A stretch of DNA of 64,000 bases from CAWBLP01 sp963789495 (GCA_963789495.1 CAWBLP010000012.1:310001-374000); one strand, 5' to 3'. Positions 53,993 through 63,152 are shown, numbered from the stretch's first letter. Numbers and translations: made by a program. Notes: generated by a model not told the origin, from the letters alone.

Positions 53993-55587
53993 GGGGCTTT
54001 GAGCCTGTGAATCTTTCTCTCCCCCCGTATCCATCACCGCTCCGCTGCGATTCGATGCGGGTCCCGAATTCGCAGCGAAGCAGACCGATGGAAGCGCTGT
54101 CCGGCAACCTGCCGGAGCACCCCGGGCCCAAGCCAGCCGAACGCGGGCAAGCGCGGCTGTTGCAGCCGGAACGGCGGCAGATGGAACTGCGGGCGATGAT
54201 GCTGGATGACCTGATCGCGCGCGACCACCTCGTCCGGCTGGTGTGGGACCTGGTGCAACGCTTCGACCTGCGGCCTTTGCTCGACCCGATCAAGGCCCGC
54301 ACCGGCACCGCGGGCCATCCGCAGACAGATCCGAAGCTGCTGGTGGCGCTGTGGCTCTACGCCACGCTGGATGGGCGACGTTGGACGGAGTGGGCAGCGC
54401 GCGCGAGCTGGCGCGGCTGTGTGAGCAGCATCATGCCTATCGCTGGCTGTGCGGCGGGGTGAGCACCAACCACCACACGCTGTCGGATTTCCGCGTGGCG
54501 CATGCGGACTGGCTGGATGGGGTGCTGACCCGGGGCCTTGCGAGCCTGCTCGAGGCGGGCGAGGTCAACCTTGAAAGCGTCGCCCATGACGGCATGCGTG
54601 TGCGTGCGGCGGCCGGCAGCGGCTCGTTCCGCCGCAAGCCGCGGCTGGAGCAGTTCCTGGCGGCGGCGGAGCAGCGCGTGGCGGCGTTGAAGGCGGTGGT
54701 GGCGTCCGAGCCGGGCCGGCGCAGCCAGCGTGAGGCGGCGGCCGAACGCGCCGCGCGCGAGCGGCTGGCGCGGGTGGAGGCGGCGCTGGCGGCGATCCCG
54801 GAGGCCGCGGCCCGCAAGCAGCGCAACAAGGGCCAGCCCGACCAGGCCCGGGCTTCCACCACCGATGCCGAGGCGCGGGTGATGAAAATGCCGGATGGCG
54901 GCTACCGCCCGGCCTACAATGTGCAGTTCGCGGCGGAGACGCAGCATGGGCTGGTGGCGGCGGTGGCGGTGATCACCTCGGGCGCCGACCAGGATGCGCT
55001 GGATGGCGTGCATGCCCAGGTGGTCGCTCGCTATGGCCGGGCGCCAGGCAACTGGCTGGTCGACGGAGGCTATGTCTCGCAGGCCGGCATCGAGGCGGTG
55101 ACCGCGCGCGGCAGCAAGCTGCACGCCCCGGCGGGCCAGGCGCTGGCCAACTGCGACACCCCGCCGATCCTCGCCTGGCGCGAACGCAAGGCGAGCGAGG
55201 CGGGCAAAATGCTGTATCGGGCCAGGGCGCAGACCATCGAGTGGGTGAATGCGGGGGCCCGCAACCGAGGCCTCTACGGCGTGACGGTCCGCAGCCCGGG
55301 GAAGGTCCGCACCGTCGCATTGTGGCAGGCCCTGGCGCATAACCTGCGCTGTATCATACGCATTCCGACCCTGCTGCGATCTGCCTGGAAGGCCGCCGCG
55401 TGAGCCGGACGCCTTCCCACAGGGTCCACAGCGGCCGCGGCCTCGGCGCATAGCCCCAGGCTGGCACCTCAGGCCCCCGGCCAGACCCGGCCGATGCCCG
55501 ACGCCCCACCCAACCAAGCCTGCCGATGTGATCGCGCAGGGGGTGCGGAGCAAGCCGGAGGCGATAATTTCACAGGCTCAAAGCCCC
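53993..55587 (+). mobile_element. second IS1182-type insertion sequence, 1595 bp
   Basis: A 19-bp perfect inverted repeat (GGGGCTTTGAGCCTGTGAA at 53993-54011, complement at 55569-55587) bounds a transposase in two frames. The core GAGCCTGT is shared with the ends of the intact IS at 38827. The flanks carry GAACCCCACCA (53982-53992) and GAACCCCAGCA (55588-55598), an 11-bp direct repeat with one mismatch that may be a target duplication. Confidence 0.75.
54088..55403 (+). pseudogene. IS1182-family transposase, frameshifted
   Basis: The first frame (ATG 54088) encodes the N-terminal domain (RDHLVRLVWDLVQRFDLRPLL, PQTDPKLLVALWLYATLDG). The second frame continues with V-G-S-A-R-E-L-A-R-L-C, HTLSDFRVAHADWLDGVL, VAHDGMRVRAAAG and WLVDGGYVSQAG, to the end at 55403. 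At the junction two similar 14-base stretches follow each other (ACGCTGGATGGGCG and ACGTTGGACGGAGT, 54364-54391). The length excess is 3n+2, as expected from an extra 14 bases. It is probably inactive unless frameshifting is programmed. Confidence 0.85.
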
Positions 55588-55735
55588 GAACCCCAGCAAA
55601 GGCACATCTTTGCAATCGGATTCGGTTTGGGGTGGGGAGGGGGCGCGGCGGGGTCCGGACCAAACGATCATCACGACCGGCCCCTCCCCACACCAAACAG
55701 TAATCGGTTCCAAGGGCCGGGCCCTTGGCGGGGTT
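55588..55735. repeat. hairpin-rich region with palindromic repeat elements
   Basis: It contains GTTTGGGGTGGGGAGGGG matched by the inverted GGCCCCTCCCCACACCAAAC (55626-55697) and a near-perfect palindrome CCAAGGGCCGGGCCCTTGG (55711-55729). These lie between the IS and the palindromic arm and probably belong to the same repeat family. Confidence 0.65.
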
Positions 55736-55805
55736 TCAAGGGGCAGCGCCCCTTGATGGGGGCTCGGGGGCAACGTCCCCGACGCTTGCCTGCCTCCCAC
55801 CACAA
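55727..55805. repeat. palindromic intergenic repeat, right arm, overlapping hypB 3' end
   Basis: The strand reading toward lower coordinates begins GTGGGAGGCAGGCAAGCGTC, then GGGGACGTTGCCCCCGAGCC and GGGGCGCTGCCCCTTGA. The TGA in the last block is the hypB stop codon, so the repeat supplies the HypB C-terminus. Confidence 0.8.
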
Positions 55806-56578
55806 AGCGCGGCCAGAAAGCGATACCAGTCCGCCATGCCCTCGCCGGTCTCCGCCGACAAACGCAGCACCTGCAGTCTGGGGTTAACCACCTGCGCATG
55901 CGCCACGCAGCGATCCACATCGAAGCGCACATGCGGCAACAGATCGATTTTGTTGATCAGCAGCAGATCGGCACGACGAAACATGTGCGGGTATTTCGCC
56001 GGTTTGTCGTCACCCTCGGTGACCGAAACGATCACCACGCGCAGCCGCTCGCCCAGGTCGAACAGCGCCGGACAGACCAGGTTGCCGACATTCTCGATCA
56101 TCAGCATGGAGCCGCGCGGCGGCGCCAGACGCTCGACGCCATGCGCAACCATATGCGCATCCAGGTGACATCCCGTGCCGGTATTGATCTGCACCACCGC
56201 GGCACCCGCGGCACGGATCCGGTCAGCATCGGCTGAGGTGGCCTGGTCGCCTTCCAGCACGCTGATTCCCAACTCGCTGCCGCGCTCGCGGATGGTGCGT
56301 TCCAGGATGCTGGTCTTGCCGGCGCCGGGCGAGCTCATCAAATTCACCGCCAGCACCTCCCGCCCATCGAACCAGCCGCGATTGCGTTCAGCAAACAACT
56401 GGTTCTTTGCCAGGATGTCCTGTTCCAGTGACACCGTACGCCCGGTGGCAGGTGCGTCATCGTGATGATGATGATGGTCGCCATGATGATGGTGTTCGTG
56501 CGCAGGATGGTGTTCGCCCTGCGCCGTCGCGCCGTCGATAGTGACCTGGTCGGAACCGCATCCGCATGTCGCGCACAT
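55736..56578 (-). CDS. hypB: hydrogenase nickel-incorporation GTPase HypB
   Basis: This 280-aa protein has the N-terminal metal motif CATCGCG and a His-rich stretch (HHPAHEHHHHGDHHHHHDD) for nickel storage. Its GTPase domain has the P-loop SSPGAGKT near residue 85, EGDQATSADADR, ENVGNLVCP and NKIDLLPH. It delivers Ni to [NiFe]-hydrogenase with HypA. The start overlaps the hypA stop (TGATG). The natural end is about LAALCGG; the final 20 or so residues are read from a palindromic repeat. The ORF continuing upstream to 56905 is the broken hypA in the same frame. Confidence 0.95.
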   Translation of the reverse strand: MCATCGCGSDQVTIDGATAQGEHHPAHEHHHHGDHHHHHDDAPATGRTVSLEQDILAKNQLFAERNRGWFDGREVLAVNLMSSPGAGKTSILERTIRERGSELGISVLEGDQATSADADRIRAAGAAVVQINTGTGCHLDAHMVAHGVERLAPPRGSMLMIENVGNLVCPALFDLGERLRVVIVSVTEGDDKPAKYPHMFRRADLLLINKIDLLPHVRFDVDRCVAHAQVVNPRLQVLRLSAETGEGMADWYRFLAALCGGRQASVGDVAPEPPSRGAAP

Positions 56579-56905
56579 CACTCGACCTCCATGTCCTTCA
56601 CCCGCAGTTCTTCTCCGGCGACGATCCGCAGGCTGCCGCCACACACGCAGCGGCCGAACGGAGTCGCCAGATCGACACTGCATCCGCAGGCCTCGCACAG
56701 TGCGCGGCCCGGGGTTTCCACGATCTCCAGATCGGCGCCTTCCACCGGCGTGCCACGCGCGCACACGTCGAAGCAGAACCGCAATGAGTTCGGGCAGCAC
56801 CGCCACCAACTGACCGACTTCCACTCGGACCCGCAGCACCCGCGCGCCGGCCGCCCGTTCGGTGCAGGCATCGACGACCGCGGTGGCAATGCCCAGCTCG
56901 TGCAT
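56578..56905 (-). pseudogene. hypA: hydrogenase nickel-insertion protein HypA, frameshifted
   Basis: The first frame gives MHELGIATAVVDACTERAAG and VEVGQLVAVLPEL. The second gives R-F-C-F-D-V-C-A-R-G-T-P-V-E-G-A, the zinc region and KDMEVE to the end. They meet at about 56781-56788. Removing one base restores a 108-aa HypA of near-normal length (usually about 113). M-H-E at the start, which binds Ni, is intact. The zinc site is unusual: the first pair is CEAC but the second reads RCVCGGS, a CxC where CxxC is standard. It is either recent inactivation or an error; HypB, C, D, E and F are intact. Confidence 0.85.
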
Positions 56906-56906
56906 C

Positions 56907-57944
56907 TCAGCAGATCCGCGGCAGTTGTTCGCCGACCAGCGTGTCGACGATGCGGTCGCCGCCGAACGCCGTCCGCATCACCACCATGTTCGCCGGTGTC
57001 GGCGTCACCTCGCCGATGATGGCCGCATCGGCGCCGGCCGGATGCGCCCGCATCGCCGCCAGCACGCGATCGGCATCCGGCGCCGGGACAACCGCGACCA
57101 GCTTGCCCTCATTCGCCAGGTACAGCGGATCGAGTCCGAGGAGTTCGCACGCACCTCGCACCGGCTCGCGGATCGGCAGCGCGTCTTCCCGGATATGGAT
57201 GCCGACGCCGGAGCCGCGCGCGAAGTCATTCAGCACGGTGGCCATCCCGCCGCGCGTTGCATCGCGCAGGCAGCGGATCGTCGGGCATGCGGCCAGCATC
57301 GCAGCAACCAGTCCGCCCAGCGGCTGGCAATCGCTGGCGACCTCCGCCTCCAGCGCGAGCTGGTTGCGGGCGATCAGGATTGCCACGCCATGATCGCCGA
57401 GCGTGCCGCTGAGAATGACGGCGTCACCGGGCCGGGCATTACCGGCGGAGATCGCAACGCCATGCGGAATCACGCCGATCCCCGCGGTGTTGATGAACAG
57501 CTTGTCGGCCGCGCCGCGTTCCACCACCTTGGTATCACCGGTAACGATCACCACGCCCGCTCGGTCCGCCATGGCACGCATGCTGGCGGCAACGCGCCGC
57601 AGCGTCTCCACCGGCAGGCCTTCCTCGATCACCATGCCGCATGACAGGAACAGCGGCCGAGCCCCGCCGACGGCGAGATCGTTCACCGTGCCGGCAACCG
57701 CGAGCGCACCGATATCGGCGCCGGGAAAGAACAGCGGATCGACCACATAACTGTCGGTGGTGAATGCCAGCCGATCGCCCAGTGCCAGCAGTTCGGCCAG
57801 CGGCAGGCGTGCCTGGTCCTCCAACGCATCGGACCTGGTGTTGCCAAATGCCGGCAGAAACAGGTCTTCGATCAACCCGTGCATCGCTCGACCACCGCCG
57901 CCATGCGACAGATTGATATGGCGGTCACGCATCGGCGCGGTCAT
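56907..57944 (-). CDS. hypE: hydrogenase maturation protein HypE
   Basis: This 345-aa AIR-synthase-like enzyme has the N-terminal LSHGGGGRAMHGLIEDLF, the ATP site region FTTDSYVVDPLFFPGADIG and VTGDTKVVERG. The C-terminal PRIC carries the cysteine that is carbamoylated and dehydrated to thiocyanate for the Fe-CN ligands. Met 57944 overlaps the hypD stop by four bases. The ORF extension upstream only reads hypD in another frame. Confidence 0.97.
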   Translation of the reverse strand: MTAPMRDRHINLSHGGGGRAMHGLIEDLFLPAFGNTRSDALEDQARLPLAELLALGDRLAFTTDSYVVDPLFFPGADIGALAVAGTVNDLAVGGARPLFLSCGMVIEEGLPVETLRRVAASMRAMADRAGVVIVTGDTKVVERGAADKLFINTAGIGVIPHGVAISAGNARPGDAVILSGTLGDHGVAILIARNQLALEAEVASDCQPLGGLVAAMLAACPTIRCLRDATRGGMATVLNDFARGSGVGIHIREDALPIREPVRGACELLGLDPLYLANEGKLVAVVPAPDADRVLAAMRAHPAGADAAIIGEVTPTPANMVVMRTAFGGDRIVDTLVGEQLPRIC

Positions 57945-59074
57945 ACCGGCACGGCGTCCGCGACATCGCGCCGGCCGTAGCTGTGATACGCCGCGCAGGC
58001 GCCCTCGCTGGACACCATCAGCGCGCCGAGCGGCATGTCGGGTGTGCAGGCGGTGCCAAACAGCCGGCACTGGTGCGGCTTGATCATGCCCTTCAGCACC
58101 TCGCCGCACTGGCATTCACTCGGATCGGCAATCCTGACGTTGGGAACGGCGAACTTGCGCTCCGCATCGTACTCGGCAAAGGCCGCGCGCATGCGCACGC
58201 CGGAATGCTCGATCGAACCCAGCCCACGCCATTCGAAGAACTCACGCAGCTCGAACACCGCCTGCACCGCGGCGAGAGCACGCGGGTTGCCGTCCCGCGG
58301 CACGACGCGACCATACTGGTTCTCGACTTCGCAGCGTCCTTCGACCAGTTGCCGCAGCAGCATCCAGAGCGACTGCAGCAGATCGAGCGGCTCGAACCCG
58401 GCGATGGTGATCGGCTTGTGGTAATCCCGTGCGATGAACTCGTAGAGCCGCGTACCGATCACCATGCTGACATGGCCGGGACCAAGAAACCCGTCCAGCC
58501 GCAGATCGGGTTCATCGAGAATCGCCCGCATGGTCGGAATGATCGTAATGTGGTTGCAGAACAACGAGAAATTCCGCAACCCGTGTTTGCGTGCCTGCAG
58601 AACGGTCATCGCCGTACTCGGCATCGTCGTTTCGAAGCCGAGGCCAAAGAACACCACCTCGCGGTCCGGATGCCGACGCGCGATGTCCAATGCATCCAGC
58701 GGCGAATACACCATGCGCACATCGGCGCCATCCGCCATCGCCTGCAGCAGACTCTTGCGCGAGCCCGGCACACGCATCGCATCCCCGAAGGTGGTGAAGA
58801 TCACCTCCGGCCGTTCCGCCAGCGCCACGCAATCGTCGACACGTCCCATCGGCAGCACGCAGACCGGACAGCCCGGTCCATGCACGAATTCCACCGCATC
58901 CGGCAGCATCTGCTGGATGCCGTAGCGGAAGATCGTGTGGGTGTGCCCGCCACACACCTCCATGATCTGCAACGGCCGCTCGCGCGTGGCGGCAATGCGC
59001 GGCAACAGACGCTCGATCTCACTGATCAGGGCACGCGCTTTGGCTGGATCACGGAATTCGTCAACGTATTTCAT
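57941..59074 (-). CDS. hypD: hydrogenase maturation protein HypD
   Basis: This 377-aa iron-sulfur protein has EVCGGHTHTIFRYGI near residue 38, HGPGCPVCVLP near residue 66, GFETTMPSTA and the C-terminal cysteine cluster C.CGEVLKG...QCRLFGTACTP. It assembles the Fe(CN)2CO unit with HypC. Met 59074 is the usual start (KYVDEFRD). It overlaps hypE. Confidence 0.97.
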   Translation of the reverse strand: MKYVDEFRDPAKARALISEIERLLPRIAATRERPLQIMEVCGGHTHTIFRYGIQQMLPDAVEFVHGPGCPVCVLPMGRVDDCVALAERPEVIFTTFGDAMRVPGSRKSLLQAMADGADVRMVYSPLDALDIARRHPDREVVFFGLGFETTMPSTAMTVLQARKHGLRNFSLFCNHITIIPTMRAILDEPDLRLDGFLGPGHVSMVIGTRLYEFIARDYHKPITIAGFEPLDLLQSLWMLLRQLVEGRCEVENQYGRVVPRDGNPRALAAVQAVFELREFFEWRGLGSIEHSGVRMRAAFAEYDAERKFAVPNVRIADPSECQCGEVLKGMIKPHQCRLFGTACTPDMPLGALMVSSEGACAAYHSYGRRDVADAVPV

Positions 59075-59135
59075 GCGTGAACCTCCGCCGCCGGGCCGGC
59101 GTGGCAGGATGGCCGCGCCCGAGCGCTTCGGCTCG

Positions 59136-59426
59136 CTATGCGCATGACAGATCCGATGCCTGGCTCTGCATGGCCGCCATCTCCTCCTGAAACTCTTCAA
59201 GGTCGGCCAGCAGCGCCAGCGTGCGCTCCGCCTCGGCCGGATCGAGCCGGCTCATCGCGAACCCGACATGCACCAACACCCATTCGCCAACGCAGGTTTC
59301 GATCGGGCGCTCATCCAGAACGAAGCTGATGTTCACGGGGCGGCGCACGCCGGCGATCTCCACCGTTGCCAGTGCGGCATCAGGATCGGTGATGGCAACG
59401 ATCCGTCCGGGAATGCCCAGGCACAT
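59136..59426 (-). CDS. hypC: hydrogenase assembly chaperone HypC
   Basis: This 96-aa protein starts MCLGIPGRIVAI; the exposed Cys2 is the essential iron-binding residue. The body (VEIAGVRRPVNISFVL, GEWVLVHVGFAMSRLD) is typical. It carries iron with HypD. It follows hypF by 5 bases and precedes hypD by about 60 bases. Confidence 0.97.
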   Translation of the reverse strand: MCLGIPGRIVAITDPDAALATVEIAGVRRPVNISFVLDERPIETCVGEWVLVHVGFAMSRLDPAEAERTLALLADLEEFQEEMAAMQSQASDLSCA

Positions 59427-59431
59427 GCGTC

Positions 59432-61756
59432 TCAGACTCCTTGTTCCCCGCGCAGCATGCGGGCCGCGGCGATCACGCTTTGGCCCAGCGCCAGCCCACC
59501 GTCATTGGCCGGCACCTCCCTATGGGTCAGCACGGTTCGACCCTGCGCGGCAATGCGATGGATCAATTGCTCGGACAAAAGCCGGTTCTGCAGCACGCCG
59601 CCGGACAGCGCGACCGGCCCGGCCACGCCAAGCCGCGCCACGACACCGGCCAGCGCAAGGGCAAGGCCCGAATGGAACCGCGCCGCGATCACCGAGGTCG
59701 GCGTTGCGGCCGCCAGGTCGGCCAGCAGGGTGTGCCACAAGGGGGTCGGATCAAGCTGCCACACGCCATCCTCGCCCGCCTCCCGCATGGCAAACGGATA
59801 CGCCGCGGCATCGGGAACGGCGACGCCGGCGGCGGCGGTCTCCAGCAGCATCGCCGCCTCGCCCTCATACCGCATCCGATCCCGGCATAGTCCGACCGCG
59901 GCCGCGACGGCATCGAACAGCCGGCCGCAGGAACTCGCCAACGGCGCGTTTACGCCCCGTGCGATCATCGCCTCCAGCAGCGCCACGGGCCGGCGGGCCA
60001 GGTCGCGGGCCAGTTCCAACTGGCCATAGCCAGCGGTGAACCGCGCCCAGCCCATGGCCGCCAGGATATGCGCAACCGCGTTGCGCCAGGGCTCCCGCAC
60101 CGCCTGCGCGCCGCCCGGCATCGCGACGGGCCTGAGACAGGCCAGGCGACGAAAGCCGCGATAATCGCCAAGCAGGACCTCGCCGCCCCAGATCGTGCTG
60201 TCCGCCCCCCAGCCCAGCCCGTCCAGCGCGATCCCCAGCACCGGTTCGGCCTCCAGCGGCAGGAAATTCTCCGCCAGGCAGGCCGCGAGATGCGCATGAT
60301 GGTGCTGAACCTCGATCACCTTCACCCCGGCCTCCGCCGCCAGTTCCAGGCCGAGTTTGCTGGACAGGTAGTCAGGATGCGCATCCACCGCGATCGCGCC
60401 GGGCGCATGGGCGAACAGCGTCCGGTACTGCGCGATCGAGCGCCGGTAGTCCGCGAAGGTCGGGGCATTCTCGAGGTCGCCCATGTGGTGCGACAGCACA
60501 ACGGTGCCGTCCTGCATCAGGCAGAACGCCGCCTTCAGTTCCCCACCCATCGCCAGGACAGGCGGCGCAGCGGCGAAGCCGTCCGGCAGGCGCAGCGGCG
60601 CCGGCGCGTAGCCGCGGGCGCGGCGCAGCACACGCGGCACCCCGGCAATCACCCGGACGATGGAGTCGTCCACCCGGCGGGCAATTTCCCGGTCGTGCAG
60701 CAGGACATGCTCCGCGATGCCATCGAGGCGTTGCAGCGCCTCGTCATTGCCGATGCATTGCGGCTCCTCCGACAGGTTGCCGCTGGTCATCACCAGCGGT
60801 CGGTCGATCCCCCGCAGCAGCAGGTGGTGCAGCGGCGTGCTCGGCAGCATGAAGCCCAGCGCCGCCAGCCCGGGTGCGACCCCTGCCAGCGCATCGGGAT
60901 CGAGCGCATCCAGCACCACGATCGGCGCGGCCGGGCTGAGCAGCGCGGCGACCTCGGCCCCGGTCGGGGCGGCGAAACGGCGGAGCACCGCCAGATCGCG
61001 CGCCATCAGCGCGAAGGGCTTGCCCGCCCGCCGCTTGGCCCGCCGCAGCCGCGCGACCGCATCGGGGTTGGTGGCGTCGCAGGCGAGGTGGAACCCGCCC
61101 AGCGCCTTCACCGCGACGATCCGACCGGCCAGCAGCAAAGCCTGGGCAACGTCGATGGGGTCGCCTGTTGCGTCCGGGTGCAGCCAGACGCGAGGGCCGC
61201 AATCCGGACAGGCGATCGGCTGGGCGTGGAATCGCCGATCCGCCGGGTCGGCATACTCCGCCGCGCAGGCCGGGCAGAGCGGGAAGCCGCGCATGGTGGT
61301 GGTCGCGCGGTCGTAGGGGATGGCCTGGATGATCGACAGGCGCGGACCGCAATGGGTGCAGTTGGCGAAGGCGTAGCGGTAGCGGCGATCGGCCGGATCG
61401 AACAGCTCCGCCAGGCAGGCCGGACAGGTCGCCGCATCCGGCACCACGCCGGTATGGATCGCCCCGTGCTGGCTCTCGACGATGCGGAAATCGCCGGGGG
61501 CGGGCGCGGCCGGTGCCGGCGTCCGCTCGATGGTCTCGATCCTTGCCAGCGGCGGCGGGGCATGCTGCAGCGCCGCGACGAAGCCGGCGACCGCGGCGGG
61601 AGGGCCGTGGACCGAGATGATCACGCCGGCGCCGTCATTGCCGACCCAGCCGCGCAGACCGAACTGATGCGCCAGGCGCCAGACGGTGGGGCGGAAGCCG
61701 ACGCCCTGCACCAGCCCGCGCACCCGGATCAACTCGGTGACGTCGGGCCGATCCAT
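59432..61756 (-). CDS. hypF: carbamoyltransferase HypF
   Basis: This 774-aa protein has all four HypF parts in order: acylphosphatase-like (RGLVQGVGFRPTVWRLA), two zinc-finger units (CPACLAELFD...CTHCG and CPACAAEYAD...CPDCG), YrdC-like (VKALGGFHLACDA) and Kae1-like carbamoyltransferase with VQHHHAHLAACLAE and ALDGLGWG. It makes the thiocarbamate on HypE from carbamoyl phosphate. It is the first gene of hypF-C-D-E-A-B. Confidence 0.97.
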   Translation of the reverse strand: MDRPDVTELIRVRGLVQGVGFRPTVWRLAHQFGLRGWVGNDGAGVIISVHGPPAAVAGFVAALQHAPPPLARIETIERTPAPAAPAPGDFRIVESQHGAIHTGVVPDAATCPACLAELFDPADRRYRYAFANCTHCGPRLSIIQAIPYDRATTTMRGFPLCPACAAEYADPADRRFHAQPIACPDCGPRVWLHPDATGDPIDVAQALLLAGRIVAVKALGGFHLACDATNPDAVARLRRAKRRAGKPFALMARDLAVLRRFAAPTGAEVAALLSPAAPIVVLDALDPDALAGVAPGLAALGFMLPSTPLHHLLLRGIDRPLVMTSGNLSEEPQCIGNDEALQRLDGIAEHVLLHDREIARRVDDSIVRVIAGVPRVLRRARGYAPAPLRLPDGFAAAPPVLAMGGELKAAFCLMQDGTVVLSHHMGDLENAPTFADYRRSIAQYRTLFAHAPGAIAVDAHPDYLSSKLGLELAAEAGVKVIEVQHHHAHLAACLAENFLPLEAEPVLGIALDGLGWGADSTIWGGEVLLGDYRGFRRLACLRPVAMPGGAQAVREPWRNAVAHILAAMGWARFTAGYGQLELARDLARRPVALLEAMIARGVNAPLASSCGRLFDAVAAAVGLCRDRMRYEGEAAMLLETAAAGVAVPDAAAYPFAMREAGEDGVWQLDPTPLWHTLLADLAAATPTSVIAARFHSGLALALAGVVARLGVAGPVALSGGVLQNRLLSEQLIHRIAAQGRTVLTHREVPANDGGLALGQSVIAAARMLRGEQGV

Positions 61757-61885
61757 CGTGTTACCTCCCGCGTGGCTTCAGGTGGCGGGCCGGATCTGCG
61801 GTCCTCCGACCGGCAAGGACGAGGGCATAGCCGGGGTGGCGTGGCTGGCGTCGTCGCTGCGCGCCATCCATCCCCCGCATCCCCG

Positions 61886-63130
61886 CTATGCCGGCGCGGC
61901 CAGCAGCAGGCGGTTCACCCGCTCCAGCGCCGGGAAGGTCGCGGCCCAGCCGCGAGCGAACGCCTCCGCGCCGATGCCGCGCTCCGCCAGCGCCGCAGCG
62001 ATCGCACCGACGCTGCGCTGTCCGTCCACCAGCCGCACGATCGCCGGCGCCAGCGGCGGCAGCGCCACCGTCATGCGCAGCCCGTCGAAGATCATCGCCA
62101 TGGTGCCATCGGGACGAATGGCGCCGGCCAGCGCCTCACCGGTGGTCTCGCGCAGCACCGGCACGGCATCCTGAGCCAGCGGGTCGGCGCGGTGCATCGG
62201 TTCATCGGCCCGCAGGCAATAGACGATGTGGACCGGCATGTTGCCGGCCAGCGCCTCGGCCAGGGCGGCGCGGGCCAGCGGATCCAGCCGCTCCACCCGC
62301 GCGCGCAGCCGCGGATCGGGCAGCAGCGGCAGCGGATCGTAGCGCAGCGGCTCCATCCAGGCGGCGACGCGCAGCCCGGCCTGCGCCAGCAGGTGGTGCA
62401 GCGCCGGCACCGTGTAGGCCTGGTCGCGCGGGTTCAGCAGCAGATCGTAGATGCCGGCGTCGCTGTCCTCCATGTGGTCGGTGAAGCCGCGATTGAGCCG
62501 TAGCCAGGCGGTGTCCGGCAGGTGGCGCAGCACCCGACGGGCGATGTCCAGCCGCGCCGGCGGCGCATCCTCGGCCGGCGCGAGCAGGCGCAACGCATCC
62601 TGCAGCATATAGACCCCGGTGCGGCCGTGCGGCGCATAGACCATCAGCCCCAGCCCGCCGTTCGGCGCCAGCACGGACAGCAGCGCCTGCAGCCCGGCGG
62701 CCGGATCGGGCAGATGGTGCAGCACGCCGCAGCAGTCGATGTAGTCGAACGGGCCGATCCCGGAGGCGGGCAGGTCCAGCAGCGAGCGCTGCTCCCACAG
62801 GATATTGGTCAGGCCGCGGGCAGCCGCGCGGGCCTGGGCGATTTGCATCGCCGGGCCAGACCGGTCCAGCCAGGTGACGGAACCGGTTCGGCCAGCGGAA
62901 GCCAGATGCTGGGCCAGCATGATGGTGGCGTCCCCGGTGCCGCCGCCCGCCACCAGCGCGCGCAATGGGCGGGACGCCGGACGGGAGGCACCGAACACCC
63001 AGTGGTCGACCTCCAGCAGGTGGCCGGGGCTGCCCACCACCAAGCGTTTGGCCTCCTCGCGCGGGTCACGGCGCGGGTAGGGATAGGCCTCGTACTGCGC
63101 GGCAAGCTGGGCATCGGTTGCGTCCGTCAT
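61886..63130 (-). CDS. class I SAM-dependent methyltransferase with C-terminal extension
   Basis: This 414-aa protein has the SAM-binding motif RALVAGGGTGDATIMLAQ near residue 60, YIDCCGVLHHLPDP near residue 130 and LMVYAPHGRTGVYMLQ. The N-terminus QYEAYPYPRRDPREE is typical of a methyltransferase group with a regulatory-looking C-terminal region (residues 260-414). The substrate is unknown. Met 63130 is preferred over the upstream Met 63154, which would overlap the divergent RNA methyltransferase. It may share a promoter region with that gene. Confidence 0.88.
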   Translation of the reverse strand: MTDATDAQLAAQYEAYPYPRRDPREEAKRLVVGSPGHLLEVDHWVFGASRPASRPLRALVAGGGTGDATIMLAQHLASAGRTGSVTWLDRSGPAMQIAQARAAARGLTNILWEQRSLLDLPASGIGPFDYIDCCGVLHHLPDPAAGLQALLSVLAPNGGLGLMVYAPHGRTGVYMLQDALRLLAPAEDAPPARLDIARRVLRHLPDTAWLRLNRGFTDHMEDSDAGIYDLLLNPRDQAYTVPALHHLLAQAGLRVAAWMEPLRYDPLPLLPDPRLRARVERLDPLARAALAEALAGNMPVHIVYCLRADEPMHRADPLAQDAVPVLRETTGEALAGAIRPDGTMAMIFDGLRMTVALPPLAPAIVRLVDGQRSVGAIAAALAERGIGAEAFARGWAATFPALERVNRLLLAAPA

Positions 63131-63152
63131 GCCTGCGGCATAGACCGCGGCC

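Noticed and set aside
55736..56905. A natural HypA-HypB fusion protein
   Set aside because: The frames join only after the HypA sequence has turned to nonsense; the true HypA C-terminus continues in another frame and HypB has its own start overlapping the HypA stop.
60068..62503. 811-aa plus-strand ORF
   Set aside because: It is antisense to hypF and the methyltransferase, with Gln/Arg-rich composition; both opposite genes are clearly real.
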